From the NCBI RefSeq assembly GCF_900156175.1, contig NZ_FTMV01000015.1, positions 1 through 64,000 on the forward strand: a stretch of 64,000 nt of DNA, read 5' to 3'. Below are positions 28,778-38,728 of this stretch, in pieces. Made by a program: the position numbers and the translations under genes. Source of the DNA: Janthinobacterium sp. TND4EL3. Lineage in GTDB: Bacteria; Pseudomonadota; Gammaproteobacteria; Burkholderiales; Burkholderiaceae_D. Numbering within the stretch: position 1 is the stretch's first letter; each line of letters opens with the position of its first letter. The notes under the pieces are model-generated. The model saw only the letters and a list, made by a program, of their open reading frames with translations, had not been told where the DNA came from and did not search any database.

Positions 28778-30136
28778 TTAACGTAACACCAACGCCTTGA
28801 CCGTTTCCCAGGCCGTGCTGCCCGAGTGCGTGGCACGGACTTGATTACGGCCCGCTTCCTTGGCCACGTACAGGGCGCGGTCGGCGGCGACGAACAGTGC
28901 TTCGCGGTCGTCCAGCTGGTGCGGGCGGATGGTCGCCACGCCGATGCTGACGGTAATCCACGGCGACGTGCTTGACCGCGGATGCGGCAGTCGCAGCGCT
29001 TCGATGCTGGCGCGGATGGCTTCGGCCAGGTGCAGGGCGCTGTCGGCGTCCGTGTCGGCAAACAGCAGGACGAATTCCTCGCCGCCGTAGCGGGCCGCCA
29101 GGTCGCCGGAGCGGCTGGCGTGCGCATCGATGGCTTGCGCCACCCGCTGCAGGCAGCTGTCGCCGGCCGGGTGTCCCAGGCTGTCGTTGTACAGCTTGAA
29201 GTGGTCGACGTCGAGCACTACCAGCGACAGCGCGCCGCCGCCGCGCACGGCGCGTTGCCATTCTTTTTCCAGGAAACTGTCGAAATGCCGGCGGTTGGCG
29301 ATTTTCGTCAGCGGGTCGAGGTAGGCAGCGCGCTGCAATGCGTCTTCCGACTGCTTGTGGTGGGTGATGTCGTGCAGCAGGCCGATATACAGGGGCTGGC
29401 GCAGATACATGGGCGTGAGGGTCAGATCCATGCTCAGCGCCGCGCCGTTGCGGTGGCGGATCGCCACTTCGCGCGTGCCGTGGTTGTGCGCCGTCTCGGG
29501 ATTGGCCGCGTGCATGGCGAAATAATCGAGGTATTCCTGCGTCACCAGGGGACTGAGCAGCTCGCCGATGGAGCGCCCGGCCAGTTCGTTTTCGCGGTAG
29601 CCCAGGTACTGGTCGCAGGCGGGATTGGTGTACTGGATGCGGCCGTCGGCCTCGATGATCAGCAAGCCCTCGGCCATGTTGTTGACGATGGTGCGCAGGC
29701 GTTCGGCCTGCTCCTGCTGGGTTTCATTGTTGCTGCGGATTTGCAGCTGGGCGCGCACGCGCGCGCACACTTCGGCCATGCGCAGCGGCTTGCTGATGTA
29801 GTCGACGGCGCCGCAGTCGAAGCCGGCCACCACGTCTTCCGTTTCCGTCTTGGCGCTCATGAAGATGACGGGGATGCGCTGCGTCAGCGGGTGCTGCTTG
29901 AGGCGGCGGCACGTCTCGATGCCGTCCATGTCGGGCATCAGCACATCGAGCAGGATCAGGTCGGGATGGGCGCGCTGGGCGATCGCCAGCGCCCGTTCGC
30001 CGGACGTGGCGACATAGGTCTGATACCCCTGTTCGCTCATCAGCTTGCGCAGCAGCTCAAGGTTGGCCGGCGCATCATCGACAATCAAAATGGCGGCCTC
30101 GTGCCGCTGGGAATATCCCATACTGCCTGGACTCAT
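28778..30136 (-). CDS. Response regulator with REC-PAS-GGDEF, diguanylate cyclase
   Basis: 452 residues. A REC domain (ILIVDDAPANLELLRKLM; phosphoacceptor Asp in LILLDVLMPDMDG), a PAS domain (IVNNMAEGLLIIEADGRIQYTN) and a GGDEF domain with the active-site GGEEF (AARYGGEEFVLLFADTD) are in order, so c-di-GMP synthesis is expected upon phosphorylation. The ATG at 30136 (MSPGSMGYSQRHEAAIL) has AAGG 8 bp upstream; an in-frame GTG at 30295 would add unlikely sequence. No cognate histidine kinase is adjacent. Confidence 0.9.
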   Translation of the reverse strand: MSPGSMGYSQRHEAAILIVDDAPANLELLRKLMSEQGYQTYVATSGERALAIAQRAHPDLILLDVLMPDMDGIETCRRLKQHPLTQRIPVIFMSAKTETEDVVAGFDCGAVDYISKPLRMAEVCARVRAQLQIRSNNETQQEQAERLRTIVNNMAEGLLIIEADGRIQYTNPACDQYLGYRENELAGRSIGELLSPLVTQEYLDYFAMHAANPETAHNHGTREVAIRHRNGAALSMDLTLTPMYLRQPLYIGLLHDITHHKQSEDALQRAAYLDPLTKIANRRHFDSFLEKEWQRAVRGGGALSLVVLDVDHFKLYNDSLGHPAGDSCLQRVAQAIDAHASRSGDLAARYGGEEFVLLFADTDADSALHLAEAIRASIEALRLPHPRSSTSPWITVSIGVATIRPHQLDDREALFVAADRALYVAKEAGRNQVRATHSGSTAWETVKALVLR

Positions 30137-30503
30137 TGCTACCGGCCTTCTCGGATGTGCTGCCCAAGGCCAGCGTTTGCTGCACTGTCGGTGGCGCCGA
30201 AGCCCGCCAAGCCGCTGCCGCCGCGCCTGGTGGGCGGGCAGGGCCGTGCCGGGAGTGTTGTCCTGGCCGCCAACTGCGGACCCTGGGCGCGACACGTGTA
30301 GTCAAAGGCTGACCGGAGTCAAAACTGACGCTGTCGGCGAATCATACCGCCTTGTTAATTTATTGGGTAAAAAAATGATGGTCGGCGAATACGTAAAATA
30401 TTATTTTTATGATACTTTTAAAAATAAATACACGAAGTTGCTGCCGTAATGGCTGTTTTTAGGGGGGAAGACGCGTGCCGGGCAGTGGTGCGGGCAGCGG
30501 AAA
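30137..30503. other. About 370-bp gap with no supported gene
   Basis: Left half is GC-rich and probably the leader of the GGDEF gene; the right half (30335-30445) is strongly AT-rich and likely holds its promoter on the minus strand. GTCGGCGAATC/GTCGGCGAATA occurs twice (30334, 30382), a short direct repeat of unknown meaning. No ORF with coding character is seen. Confidence 0.4.
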
Positions 30504-30524
30504 CGCCCCGCGCATGGCGGGGCG
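30504..30524 (-). terminator. Rho-independent-type hairpin after the aminotransferase gene
   Basis: CGCCCCGC, 5-base loop, GCGGGGCG; read on the minus strand it is followed by TTTCC. It lies 13 bp past the aminotransferase stop codon. Confidence 0.7.
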
Positions 30525-30536
30525 CGCAGAGCGGAT

Positions 30537-31730
30537 TTATACTTTGGCGGCGATCAGCTTGCCCAGGATGGCGATGCCCTCGCGGATGCGTTCCGGCGGC
30601 ACCGTCACGAAGGACAGGCGCAGGGTATGCGTTTCCGGCGTGTTGGCATAGAACGGCGCGCCCGGCACGAAGGCCACCTTGTTGGCGATGGCTTCATCGA
30701 GCAGTTTCATCGCATCGATGTGTTTCGGCAGGGTGACCCAGATGAACATGCCGCCTTCCGGCTTCGTCCAGGTGACGCCGGCCGGGAAGTGCTCTTCCAG
30801 CGCCGACAGCATGGCCTGGCACTGGTTGCCGTACAGGCTGCGGATGCTGGGGATATGCCGCTCCAGGAAGCCATCCTTGATCACTTCATGCACGACCATC
30901 TGCGTCAGCTGCGAGGTGTGCAGGTCGGCTGCCTGCTTGGCCAGTTCCAGGCGGCGCACCAGCGGCATCGGCGCTACCACGTAGCCGAGGCGGATGCCGG
31001 GCGTGAGCACTTTCGAGAACGAACCCATGTAGATGACGCCGTCCGGATTCATGTTGATCATCTTCGGATACGGCTCGCCGCTGTAGCTCAGGGCGCCGTA
31101 CGGGTCATCCTCGATCAGCGGCAGGCCGTGGCGGGCGCAGGTTTCCACCAGTTCCACGCGGCGTGCCACGGACAGGCTGCGGCCCGTCGGGTTCTGGAAG
31201 TTCGGCAGCGCGTACAAGAGGCGCGCGCCATCGGCGACGGGGTTGATCGACGACGGCACCAGGCCTTCGTCATCGGTGTCGACGGACACGAATTGGGGAC
31301 GGTAGACGGAAAATGCCTGCAGCGCGCCCAGGTAGCTGGGGGTTTCCACCAAAACCTTGCTGCCTTCATCGATGAGGACCTTGCCCAGCAAGTCCAGCGC
31401 CTGCTGCGAGCCGGACGTCATCAGCACCTGTTCCGGCAGGATGGTGCTGCCATTGCCGGAGAGCGAGTCGGCGATCCACTGGCGCAGCGGCAGGTAGCCG
31501 TCGGTGGGGCCGTATTGCAGGGCCACCTTGCCATTGTTCGACAGGACCTTGTCGAAGGCGGTCTTCATTTCTTCCACGGGGAAGGTGGCGGGCGAGGGCA
31601 GGCCGCCGGCAAACGAGATGATCTCGGGACGCTGCGTGATCTTCAGGATTTCGCGGATGAACGAGCTTTGCAGCTGTTCCGCGCGTTCGGCAAAGCGCCA
31701 TTGGATCGGATTCGGATTTTCAATTTTCAT
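30537..31730 (-). CDS. PLP-dependent aminotransferase, LysN/2-aminoadipate type
   Basis: 397 residues, class I/II fold. SFAGGLPSPATFPVEEM, PNFQNPTGRSLSVARR, EDDPYGALSYSG and the PLP-binding lysine in MGSFSKVLTPGIRLGY mark the LysN/ARO8-like subgroup that transfers amino groups from 2-aminoadipate, aromatic or branched-chain amino acids. The ATG at 31730 opens the conserved N-terminus; the frame is open further upstream without a plausible start. It may follow the EamA exporter gene (176 bp upstream, same strand), but shares no clear operon. Confidence 0.87.
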   Translation of the reverse strand: MKIENPNPIQWRFAERAEQLQSSFIREILKITQRPEIISFAGGLPSPATFPVEEMKTAFDKVLSNNGKVALQYGPTDGYLPLRQWIADSLSGNGSTILPEQVLMTSGSQQALDLLGKVLIDEGSKVLVETPSYLGALQAFSVYRPQFVSVDTDDEGLVPSSINPVADGARLLYALPNFQNPTGRSLSVARRVELVETCARHGLPLIEDDPYGALSYSGEPYPKMINMNPDGVIYMGSFSKVLTPGIRLGYVVAPMPLVRRLELAKQAADLHTSQLTQMVVHEVIKDGFLERHIPSIRSLYGNQCQAMLSALEEHFPAGVTWTKPEGGMFIWVTLPKHIDAMKLLDEAIANKVAFVPGAPFYANTPETHTLRLSFVTVPPERIREGIAILGKLIAAKV

Positions 31731-31906
31731 ACGAGTCTCACAGAAGATGCCGAGCTGCGCCGGCTGGATTTGTTGGCCCGCTTGTGGCGGTGCATGCGCA
31801 AGCGGCGCCGGATAGGCGTCGCCATGGTGCTGCGGTATTGTACGGCTTGCACGCCGCTCTGCCCATCCGCACGCACAACGGCGTTGCAAATGGGCGTCAG
31901 GATGCC

Positions 31907-32824
31907 TTACTTCAGCTTGCGTCCGATGGCTACCACGGCAATCACGGCGCCGGCAAACAGCAGGCTTTCGCCCGTCAGTGGCTCGTGCAGCAGCACGGCC
32001 GCGCCCAGCAAGGTGAGGAAGGGTTGCAGCAACTGCGTCTGTCCCACGCGGGCCACGCCGCCCAGGGCCATGCCCCGGTACCAGAAAAAGAAGCCGATGA
32101 ACATGGAGAACACGGAAATATAGGCAAAGCCCAGCCAGGCGGCGGCGCTGGCCTGCGCCATCAGCGCGCGCTGCGGCCAGGCGCTCCACAGCACCACGGG
32201 CAAGACAAAAGGCAGGGCCAGCAGCAGGGCCCAGGAAATGACGTGCTGGCCCGGCATCGCCTGCGCCAGGCGTCCCCCTTCCGCGTAACCGAGGGCGCCG
32301 AGCAGCACGGCGGCGAACATCAGTACGTCGGCCAGGTGAAAGCTGCCGCCGCCCTGGCGCAGCGCGAACACCACCACGAGCGCCGTGCCGAGCAGGGCCA
32401 TCAGCCAGAAGCCGGGGGAAGGGTGCTCCTTGCCGCGCAGCACGGCAAACACGGCGGTCGCCAACGGCAGGATGCCGACCAGCACGGCGCCGTGCGAGGC
32501 GGGCAGGCTGCGCATGGCGATCGACGTCAGCCAGGGAAAGCCCAGCACGCAGCCCAGCGATACGAGGGCCAGCGGCAGCCATTGTTCACGGCGCGGCAAC
32601 GGCGCCCGCGCATGCCATAGCCACAGGCCGGCCAGGCCGGCGGCCACCAGCGCGCGGCCCAGGGCGACAAAGGTGGGATCGAGTTCGGCTACGGCCAGGC
32701 GCGTGAAGGGCAGGGTCAGGCTGAACAGGGCGACGGCGATCAGGCCCAGCAGCAAGCCCTTGCGGTCGTCGCGAAGGCGGGGCGGGTGGGCGGTAGGGGC
32801 GGCGGTGCTCGTGTGTGAAGACAT
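31907..32824 (-). CDS. EamA/DMT-family transporter
   Basis: 305 residues with ten membrane segments in two EamA repeats (LLLGLIAVALFSLTLPFTRLAVAELDP... and ISWALLLALPFVLPVVLW...), typical of metabolite exporters of the drug/metabolite superfamily. AGGAA 4 bp before the ATG at 32824 favours that start over an in-frame ATG at 32875. It diverges from a MocR-type regulator, which probably controls it. Substrate unknown; amino acids or amines are common for this pairing. Confidence 0.87.
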   Translation of the reverse strand: MSSHTSTAAPTAHPPRLRDDRKGLLLGLIAVALFSLTLPFTRLAVAELDPTFVALGRALVAAGLAGLWLWHARAPLPRREQWLPLALVSLGCVLGFPWLTSIAMRSLPASHGAVLVGILPLATAVFAVLRGKEHPSPGFWLMALLGTALVVVFALRQGGGSFHLADVLMFAAVLLGALGYAEGGRLAQAMPGQHVISWALLLALPFVLPVVLWSAWPQRALMAQASAAAWLGFAYISVFSMFIGFFFWYRGMALGGVARVGQTQLLQPFLTLLGAAVLLHEPLTGESLLFAGAVIAVVAIGRKLK

Positions 32825-32901
32825 GGGGTTCCTGGTGCGTGCGGTAAGGGAAAGGCATGGATTTGTATGCTCCATGCTGCTATCCTAGGCGGGAATAGCA
32901 G

Positions 32902-32943
32902 TACAGTACAAATACACTTCAACGCATAATTTCACATACTGTA
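32902..32943. promoter_or_regulatory. TACAGTA/TACTGTA operator candidate between exporter and MocR gene
   Basis: CAGTACAGTACA (TACAGTA at 32902-32908) and TACTGTA (32937-32943) form a widely spaced inverted pair in the 127-bp divergent region. MocR regulators often bind such repeats near their own start. Motif only. Confidence 0.45.
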
Positions 32944-32951
32944 ATGGTCAT

Positions 32952-34391
32952 ATGAGCAATACACCGGCCACACCACCGCTGCCCTTGCTGTCGCGCGCCT
33001 CGGGCGAAACCCTGATCGACCAGATCGTCCGCTCGGTGGCGGCGCGCATCGACGACAAGCTGCTGCGCGGCGGCGCGCGCATGCCCTCGATCCGCCAGTG
33101 CGCGGCCAGCCTGAACGTGTCGTGCGCCACGGTGGTGGCCAGCTACGACAAGCTGGTGGCGCGCGACTATCTGGAATCGCGGCGCGGCGCCGGCTTTTTC
33201 GTGCGCGAGCGCTCGCCGCTGAACACGGCCATGCCGCAAGCGCATGGTGCGGGGCCAGAAGAGGGCGCGCAAAAGTTCGATGTCGTCTGGCTGATCCGCA
33301 ATATGTTCCGCCAGACGCCGCCCCATCCGGCGCCTGGCTCCGGCATGCTGCCGCCCGAATGGCTCGATGGCGAACTGGTGGCGCGCGCCTTGCGCGATGT
33401 CAGCCGCCAGCCAAGCGCACACATGCTCAGCTACGGTGCGCCCCAGGGATTCTTGCCGTTGCGGCAACAGTTGCAGCTGAAACTAGCGAGTCTCGAAATC
33501 GCTTGCCCGCCCGAGCAGATCGTCACCACGGTGGGCGTGATGCAGGCGCTGGATCTGGTGGCGCGCGAATTCACGCGTCCCGGCGACACCATCCTGGTCG
33601 ACGATCCGGCCTACTGGCTGATGTTCGGCGCCTTCGCCGCCATGGGCATGAAGGTGGTCGGCGTGCCGCGCCTGGGCGACGGTCCCGACATCGCCGTGCT
33701 GGCCGAGATGGCGGCGCTGCACCGGCCCAAGCTGTACGTGATCAACTCGGTGCTGCACAATCCCGGCTCCGGCTCGCTGTCGGCGGCCAAGGCTTTCCAG
33801 GTGCTGCGCCTGGCCGAGCAGCACGATTTCCTCGTCGTCGAGGACGATATCTATTGCGACATGCATCCGGGCGGAAGCGTGCAGGCGGCCACGCGCCTGG
33901 CTGCGCTGGACCAGCTGCGCCGCGTGATTTACCTGGGCGGCTTTTCCAAGAGCCTGTCGGCCAACCTGCGCGTGGGCTTCATCGCCACCTCGCCCGAGTG
34001 GGCGCAGCGGCTGGCCGACCGCAAGATGCTGGCCACGCTTACCACCAGTGACATCGGCGAGCGCGTGGTGTATAAAATCCTCTCGCAGGGCCTGTACCGC
34101 AAGCACACCGAGCGTCTGCGCGCGCGGCTCGACAAGGTGCGCGAGGGCACGTACCGCCGCGCCGAGCAGGCGGGCCTGCGCTTCGATCCCGCGCCGGCTG
34201 GCATGTTCATCTGGGCCGATGCGGGCTGCGACACGAATGTGCTGGCCGAAAAAGCGCTGGCCGAAGGCCTGGTGCTGGGTCCCGGCAGCCTGTTTTCGCC
34301 GCGCCAGCTGCCGTCGACCTGCATGCGCCTGAACCTGGCCACCGTGCAGGACGAGCAGGTCTGGACATTTTTCGAGCGCGTGCTGAAATAG
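32952..34391 (+). CDS. MocR/PdxR-type GntR regulator with aminotransferase domain
   Basis: 479 residues. An N-terminal GntR winged helix (LIDQIVRSVAARIDDKLLRGG; MPSIRQCAASLNVSCATVVASYDKLVARDYLESRRGAGFFV) is fused to a class I aminotransferase fold with the PLP lysine in YLGGFSKSLSANLRVGF. MocR proteins use PLP-bound effectors to switch genes. It is divergent from the EamA exporter. Confidence 0.9.
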   Translation: MSNTPATPPLPLLSRASGETLIDQIVRSVAARIDDKLLRGGARMPSIRQCAASLNVSCATVVASYDKLVARDYLESRRGAGFFVRERSPLNTAMPQAHGAGPEEGAQKFDVVWLIRNMFRQTPPHPAPGSGMLPPEWLDGELVARALRDVSRQPSAHMLSYGAPQGFLPLRQQLQLKLASLEIACPPEQIVTTVGVMQALDLVAREFTRPGDTILVDDPAYWLMFGAFAAMGMKVVGVPRLGDGPDIAVLAEMAALHRPKLYVINSVLHNPGSGSLSAAKAFQVLRLAEQHDFLVVEDDIYCDMHPGGSVQAATRLAALDQLRRVIYLGGFSKSLSANLRVGFIATSPEWAQRLADRKMLATLTTSDIGERVVYKILSQGLYRKHTERLRARLDKVREGTYRRAEQAGLRFDPAPAGMFIWADAGCDTNVLAEKALAEGLVLGPGSLFSPRQLPSTCMRLNLATVQDEQVWTFFERVLK

Positions 34392-34427
34392 GCGGATCAT
34401 CCTGCCTTTCCGGCATGCACAAGCGGG

Positions 34428-35135
34428 TCAGGCGCGGCTTCGCTGCCGGCGGGCCATGACTGCCAGCAGCGCCACGCCGGCGAGCAGCATGCCGACTTGT
34501 GCGGGTTCCGGCACCTCGCGTACTCGCCAAAGGGCGTAGGTGCCGGTTCCGACAAAGTTGGTGGTGGCGACATAGGCGCCATGGTCGTCCGGATAGCGCG
34601 GGGCCGTATAGGTCAGATTGAATTGGGAACTGTAGCCCCCGGGGTCGACAAAATCCTTGAATTCGATGCGCTGCTCAAACTCCAGGCTGTCAAAGTAAGG
34701 TGTCGAGCCGCCGGCATACACTTCGATCATGGACCAGACCTCATGCCGCCCGTCGCCGTATCCGCCGTAACTATGCATTAATGCACTATTTGTCGGTTTC
34801 AGATACATGCTTGCGTAGCCGTCTAGGGCGGGTGACCAGCGGTAGCTACGGCTGCCCATCGTGATTTCGCCGGAAAAATACAGGGCGCCGCCATTGTTCG
34901 CATTGCTGGCGCCATGGATGGTCCCGGAGTTGGTTTCGGCAAGCGTTGCCGTATCGAGCAGGAATTTCATCGTATATGGCTTGCCGACTATCGATTCGTC
35001 GTAGCTGGAGAATAGATGCAACTCGTCCACCCCCTGGGCGATGATGCCGCTCACGCTGAATTCGATGACGGTTGCCTGGGCCATGGCGGGCAATGCCAGC
35101 AGTCCAGCCAGGATAGCGTTGCGCAAGGCCAGCAT
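34428..35135 (-). CDS. PEP-CTERM sorting domain protein
   Basis: 235 residues from the ATG at 35135. A signal peptide (MLALRNAILAGLLALPAMAQ) is followed by a beta-rich domain and the exosortase signal: VPEPAQVGMLLAGVALLAVM and the basic tail ARRQRSRA. Such proteins are cut by exosortase and released to the surface or matrix. Start is uncertain: a strong AGGAGG lies 8 bp before an in-frame GTG at 35264, which would add 43 residues before the signal peptide. A 28-bp near-perfect palindrome (35121-35148) spans the ATG at 35135. Function of the body is unknown. Confidence 0.8.
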   Translation of the reverse strand: MLALRNAILAGLLALPAMAQATVIEFSVSGIIAQGVDELHLFSSYDESIVGKPYTMKFLLDTATLAETNSGTIHGASNANNGGALYFSGEITMGSRSYRWSPALDGYASMYLKPTNSALMHSYGGYGDGRHEVWSMIEVYAGGSTPYFDSLEFEQRIEFKDFVDPGGYSSQFNLTYTAPRYPDDHGAYVATTNFVGTGTYALWRVREVPEPAQVGMLLAGVALLAVMARRQRSRA

Positions 35136-35148
35136 GCTGGCTTTGCGC
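35121..35148. promoter_or_regulatory. 28-bp near-perfect palindrome over the PEP-CTERM start codon
   Basis: Reading 35121-35148, only one symmetric pair is mismatched (left G, right T). The centre is GCATGC, containing the ATG on the minus strand. In mRNA it would fold over the start region and could block or tune translation from 35135. Confidence 0.5.
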
Positions 35149-35460
35149 GGACGCGTGTCGGGAAAATCTCCGGGAGTGGCAGGCGCCTTTGTCGGGGTGC
35201 AGCGGGAACCCGCCATGGACAGCGGCATGCAGGCGCGGACTGGCATCTTCGATAGGTGTGTCACGATGGTCTCCTCCTGTTTGATGGTAGAAAATCAATA
35301 TTAATGCCGACGCTGTCTGCAAGGCGCTCAATTGATGAGTTCGTTTTGTTATCGATTTTGCTATGGCAGCCGGAACGCAGCACCACGTGCCTGGGTGCGC
35401 GATTTTGCGCAGCGCGGACGCCGGTGCAGCCATCGTGCAGGGATATTGAAGAAAAGGCGC

Positions 35461-35486
35461 CTTGAAATCGCTTATATAATCCCCAA
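35461..35486 (+). promoter_or_regulatory. Sigma-32 (heat shock) promoter of htpG
   Basis: CTTGAA (35461-35466), 14-bp spacer, CCCCAA (35481-35486) match the RpoH consensus (CTTGAA-N13/14-CCCCAT). It is 42 bp upstream of htpG, a known heat-shock gene. Confidence 0.75.
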
Positions 35487-35527
35487 CTCCGTAAGATCCG
35501 TCCCATCCACAAGACTATGAGGTAAAA

Positions 35528-37447
35528 ATGGCTGTCTCCGAAAAGCAAACCCTGGGTTTTCAGACCGAAGTGAAGCAAATGCTGCACCTGATGATCCATT
35601 CCCTGTACTCGAACAAGGAAATCTTCCTGCGCGAATTGATCTCGAACGCGTCCGACGCGGCCGACAAATTGCGCTTCGAAGCGATCGATAACGACGCCCT
35701 GTACGGCAACGATCACGAATTGAAGATCAAGGTCAGCTTCGACAAGGATGCGCGCACCATCACCATTTCCGACAACGGCATTGGCATGACCCGCGACGAG
35801 GCGATCTCGCACCTGGGCACCATCGCCAAGTCGGGCACCAAGGAATTCTTCGGCAAGCTGTCGGGCGACCAGCAGCAGGACGCGGCCCTGATCGGCCAGT
35901 TCGGCGTGGGCTTCTATTCCGGCTTCATCGTCGCCGACAAGATCACCGTCGAAACGCGCCGCGCCGGCGTGGACGCCTCGGAAGGCGTGCGCTGGGAGTC
36001 GGCCGGCGAAGGCGATTACAGCATCGAATCGATCGACAAGCCGTCGCGCGGCACGGACATCATCCTGCACCTGCGCGAAGGCGAGGACGAATTGCTGTCG
36101 AGCTGGAAGATCAAGTCCATCATCCGCAAGTATTCGGACCATATCTCTCTGCCGATCGTGATGCAGAAGGAAGAGTGGGACGACGAGAAGAAAGAAACCG
36201 TCCTGAAGGACGAATTCGAAACCGTCAACCAGGCCAGCGCCCTGTGGGCCCGCAACAAGGCCGACATCACGCCGGAACAGTACGACGAATTCTACAAGCA
36301 CGTGTCGCACGACTTCCAGTCGCCGCTGACGCACACGCATAACCGCGTGGAAGGCCGCAGCGAATACACGCAGCTGCTGTACATCCCGGCCAAGGCGCCG
36401 TTCGACATGTGGGACCGCAACAAGCGCGGCGGCATCAAGCTGTACGTCAAGCGCGTCTTCATCATGGACGATGCCGAGCAGCTGATGCCGACCTATTTGC
36501 GCTTCGTGCGCGGGGTGATCGATTCGGCCGATTTGCCGCTGAACGTATCGCGTGAAATCCTGCAGGAATCGCGCGACGTCAAGGTCATCCGCGAAGGCTC
36601 GACCAAGCGCGTGCTGGGCATGCTGGAAGAACTGGCGAACGCGGACGAGCAGGATAAAAAAGACAAGTACGCCGTCTTCTGGAAGGAATTCGGCCAGGTG
36701 CTGAAGGAAGGCATCGGCGAGGACGCGGCCAACAAGGAGCGCCTGGCCAAGCTGCTGCGCTTTGCCTCGACGGCCAACGACAGCGACGAACAAATCACCT
36801 CGTTCGCCGACTACGTGGCGCGCATGAAGGAAGGCCAGGACAAGATCTATTACGTCACTGCCGACAACTACGCCGCCGCCAAGAACAGCCCGCACCTGGA
36901 AATCTTCCGCAAGAAGGGCGTCGAAGTGCTGCTGCTGACGGACCGCGTCGATGAATGGATGCTGTCCTTCCTGCAGGATTTCGAAGGCAAGGAACTGGTC
37001 TCCGTCGCCAAGGGCGGCCTGGACCTGGGCGCGCTGGAAGACGAAGCGGAAAAGAAAGAGCACGAAGAAACGGAAACCTCGTACGCCGACCTGGTGGGCA
37101 AGATGAAGACCGTGCTGGCCGACAAGGCCAAGGACGTGCGCGTCACGTTCCGCCTGACCGATTCGCCAGCCTGCCTGGTGGCCGATGAAAACGAATTGTC
37201 GGGCAACCTGCTGCGCATGCTCAAGGCGGCGGGCCAGAGCGCGCCGGAATCGAAGCCGATTCTGGAAATCAACCCGAACCACCCGCTGGTGACGCGTTTG
37301 AAGTATGAAGACGCGGAAGGCGGCAAGTTCGGCGACTGGGCCAACATCCTGTTCGACCAGGCCATGCTGGCCGAAGGCGGTTCGCTGGCCGATCCGGCCA
37401 GTTTCGTCAAGCGCCTGAACGAACTGCTGCTCAATTCGGCCAAGTAG
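35528..37447 (+). CDS. htpG: Hsp90-family molecular chaperone HtpG
   Basis: 639 residues. The N-terminal ATPase domain has [29 protein letters not shown], and [11 protein letters not shown] (Bergerat fold). The middle domain carries LFIPAK-equivalent [11 protein letters not shown] and [21 protein letters not shown]. Length agrees with bacterial Hsp90 (about 630). It folds and protects client proteins. Preceded by a sigma-32-like promoter and followed by its own terminator; monocistronic. Confidence 0.97.
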   Translation: MAVSEKQTLGFQTEVKQMLHLMIHSLYSNKEIFLRELISNASDAADKLRFEAIDNDALYGNDHELKIKVSFDKDARTITISDNGIGMTRDEAISHLGTIAKSGTKEFFGKLSGDQQQDAALIGQFGVGFYSGFIVADKITVETRRAGVDASEGVRWESAGEGDYSIESIDKPSRGTDIILHLREGEDELLSSWKIKSIIRKYSDHISLPIVMQKEEWDDEKKETVLKDEFETVNQASALWARNKADITPEQYDEFYKHVSHDFQSPLTHTHNRVEGRSEYTQLLYIPAKAPFDMWDRNKRGGIKLYVKRVFIMDDAEQLMPTYLRFVRGVIDSADLPLNVSREILQESRDVKVIREGSTKRVLGMLEELANADEQDKKDKYAVFWKEFGQVLKEGIGEDAANKERLAKLLRFASTANDSDEQITSFADYVARMKEGQDKIYYVTADNYAAAKNSPHLEIFRKKGVEVLLLTDRVDEWMLSFLQDFEGKELVSVAKGGLDLGALEDEAEKKEHEETETSYADLVGKMKTVLADKAKDVRVTFRLTDSPACLVADENELSGNLLRMLKAAGQSAPESKPILEINPNHPLVTRLKYEDAEGGKFGDWANILFDQAMLAEGGSLADPASFVKRLNELLLNSAK

Positions 37448-37471
37448 TTTTTCTGTCGTAGATATCGCCAA

Positions 37472-37506
37472 GCCGGCTCTTTCATCTGAAAGGGCCGGTT
37501 TTTTCT
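37472..37506 (+). terminator. Rho-independent terminator of htpG
   Basis: GCCGGCTCTTTCA/TGAAAGGGCCGGT hairpin followed by a run of six Ts, 25 bp after the htpG stop codon. Confidence 0.9.
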
Positions 37507-37519
37507 TTTTGGGGGCAGG

Positions 37520-37885
37520 ATGAAGCACCGTTTGATGGCCGGCCTGGGCGCGCACGCGCTGGGCTGCTTGCTGTTTATTGTTTTGAGTTGGCTGGGTTTT
37601 TTCCTGTACACGCAGCTGTTCGGCAGCCTGGGCTCGCGCGGCGTGGCCGGCGGCCTGGCCCTGCTGCTGGTGTTTTACGTGTATGCGGGCACGAATCTGC
37701 TGCTGGCGCTGCTGCCGCCCGGCAGGGGGAAGCCGCTGCTGTGCGGTGTGCTGGGCGTGGCGGTGCTCGCATACCTGCTGCCCCAGCACCCGCTGCGGGC
37801 CATCTACTTCAGCGTGCTGGCGGGCGGCTTGAGCTGGCTGGCCGTGCTGGCCAGCGCGCGTTTAGTTGAGCGCCTGCGCGGCTGA
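37520..37885 (+). CDS. Small inner-membrane protein, unknown
   Basis: 121 residues with four hydrophobic segments (GCLLFIVLSWLGFFLY; GGLALLLVFYVYAGTNLLLALL; LLCGVLGVAVLAYLL; YFSVLAGGLSWLAVLAS). No family recognised. It starts just after the htpG terminator; a GGGGGCAGG stretch precedes the ATG. The last 24 bp overlap the convergent hydrolase gene. Confidence 0.6.
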   Translation: MKHRLMAGLGAHALGCLLFIVLSWLGFFLYTQLFGSLGSRGVAGGLALLLVFYVYAGTNLLLALLPPGRGKPLLCGVLGVAVLAYLLPQHPLRAIYFSVLAGGLSWLAVLASARLVERLRG

Positions 37886-38602
37886 CAGGCTTGTAATAAA
37901 TGCGGCGACGGCGTCGGCGGCCGCTGCCGGTACCGCCTGCAGCAGCATGTGTGGCGCGGCGATGTCGACCAGTTGCGCGCCTGCTGCCTGCCGCAGTATC
38001 TGCACGGCGTTTTCTGGCGGTACCAGGCGGTCGTGGCGCGCGCGCAGATACAGCACGGGCAAGGTGCCGCGCGCGAAGCTGGGCGAGGCGTCCGTTTCCA
38101 GCACGGCGCGCAGGCGCTGGCGCAGCACGCCGGGCGGCACTTGCGCCAGTGCCGCGGCCAGTTCCGCCTGCAGCGCTGGCGTCGCATATGGTGCCAGCAG
38201 CGCCTGGCGCAGGGCGAAGCCGGGCAGGGCGCCAAAGGGGACCAGGTCCAGCAGGTGGCGTAGCGGCGCCAGCAGCGGGCGCGGATTGCGCACGAACGAA
38301 CAGCACAGGACCAGGGCACGCATGCCGGGCGGCGGATCGGCGCGCAGGGCGGCGCCCAGCGGTCCCGAAAACGATTCGGCCAGCACGACGAAAGGGCGGT
38401 CCTGCGGCAAGCGCTCGCGCACGAACGCTTCCAGCGCCGCATAGTCCAGCGGTGCCGCCGGATAGGCGATGGCCTGGGTGGCGATGGTTGAGCGTGCGCG
38501 CAGGGCGGCGTCAAAATGCTGGAACAGCCGGGCCGTGCCATCCATGCCGGGCAGGAGGACAAGCAGCGCAGGGGCGGGGGAAGAGATCGTCATTGTGGTC
38601 AT
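37862..38602 (-). CDS. Alpha/beta hydrolase
   Basis: 246 residues. The order LLVLLPGMDGTARLF (oxyanion region), VLAESFSGPLGAAL (nucleophile serine in AESFSG), an acid in RARHDRLVPPENA and the histidine in APHMLLQAVP fit an intact alpha/beta hydrolase triad. Substrate unknown. Three in-frame ATGs lie close together (38605, 38602, 38593). The 3' end overlaps the small membrane protein gene on the opposite strand. Confidence 0.78.
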   Translation of the reverse strand: MTTMTISSPAPALLVLLPGMDGTARLFQHFDAALRARSTIATQAIAYPAAPLDYAALEAFVRERLPQDRPFVVLAESFSGPLGAALRADPPPGMRALVLCCSFVRNPRPLLAPLRHLLDLVPFGALPGFALRQALLAPYATPALQAELAAALAQVPPGVLRQRLRAVLETDASPSFARGTLPVLYLRARHDRLVPPENAVQILRQAAGAQLVDIAAPHMLLQAVPAAAADAVAAFITSLSAAQALN

Positions 38603-38728
38603 CATAGCAGCCCCGCCGGCGCACGCGCCGTGCGCCTGCCGCACGGCATGGGCGGCTGGCGCCATGCTAGAATCCCCGACGCGCCATGCGTGGCAGCGAT
38701 AGCAGCCAAATCCCCGACAGACAGAATC

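Noticed and set aside
30137..30536. Riboswitch or small gene in the gap before the GGDEF gene
   Set aside because: No recognisable riboswitch core or coding character; only a short direct repeat and an AT-rich promoter-like tract.
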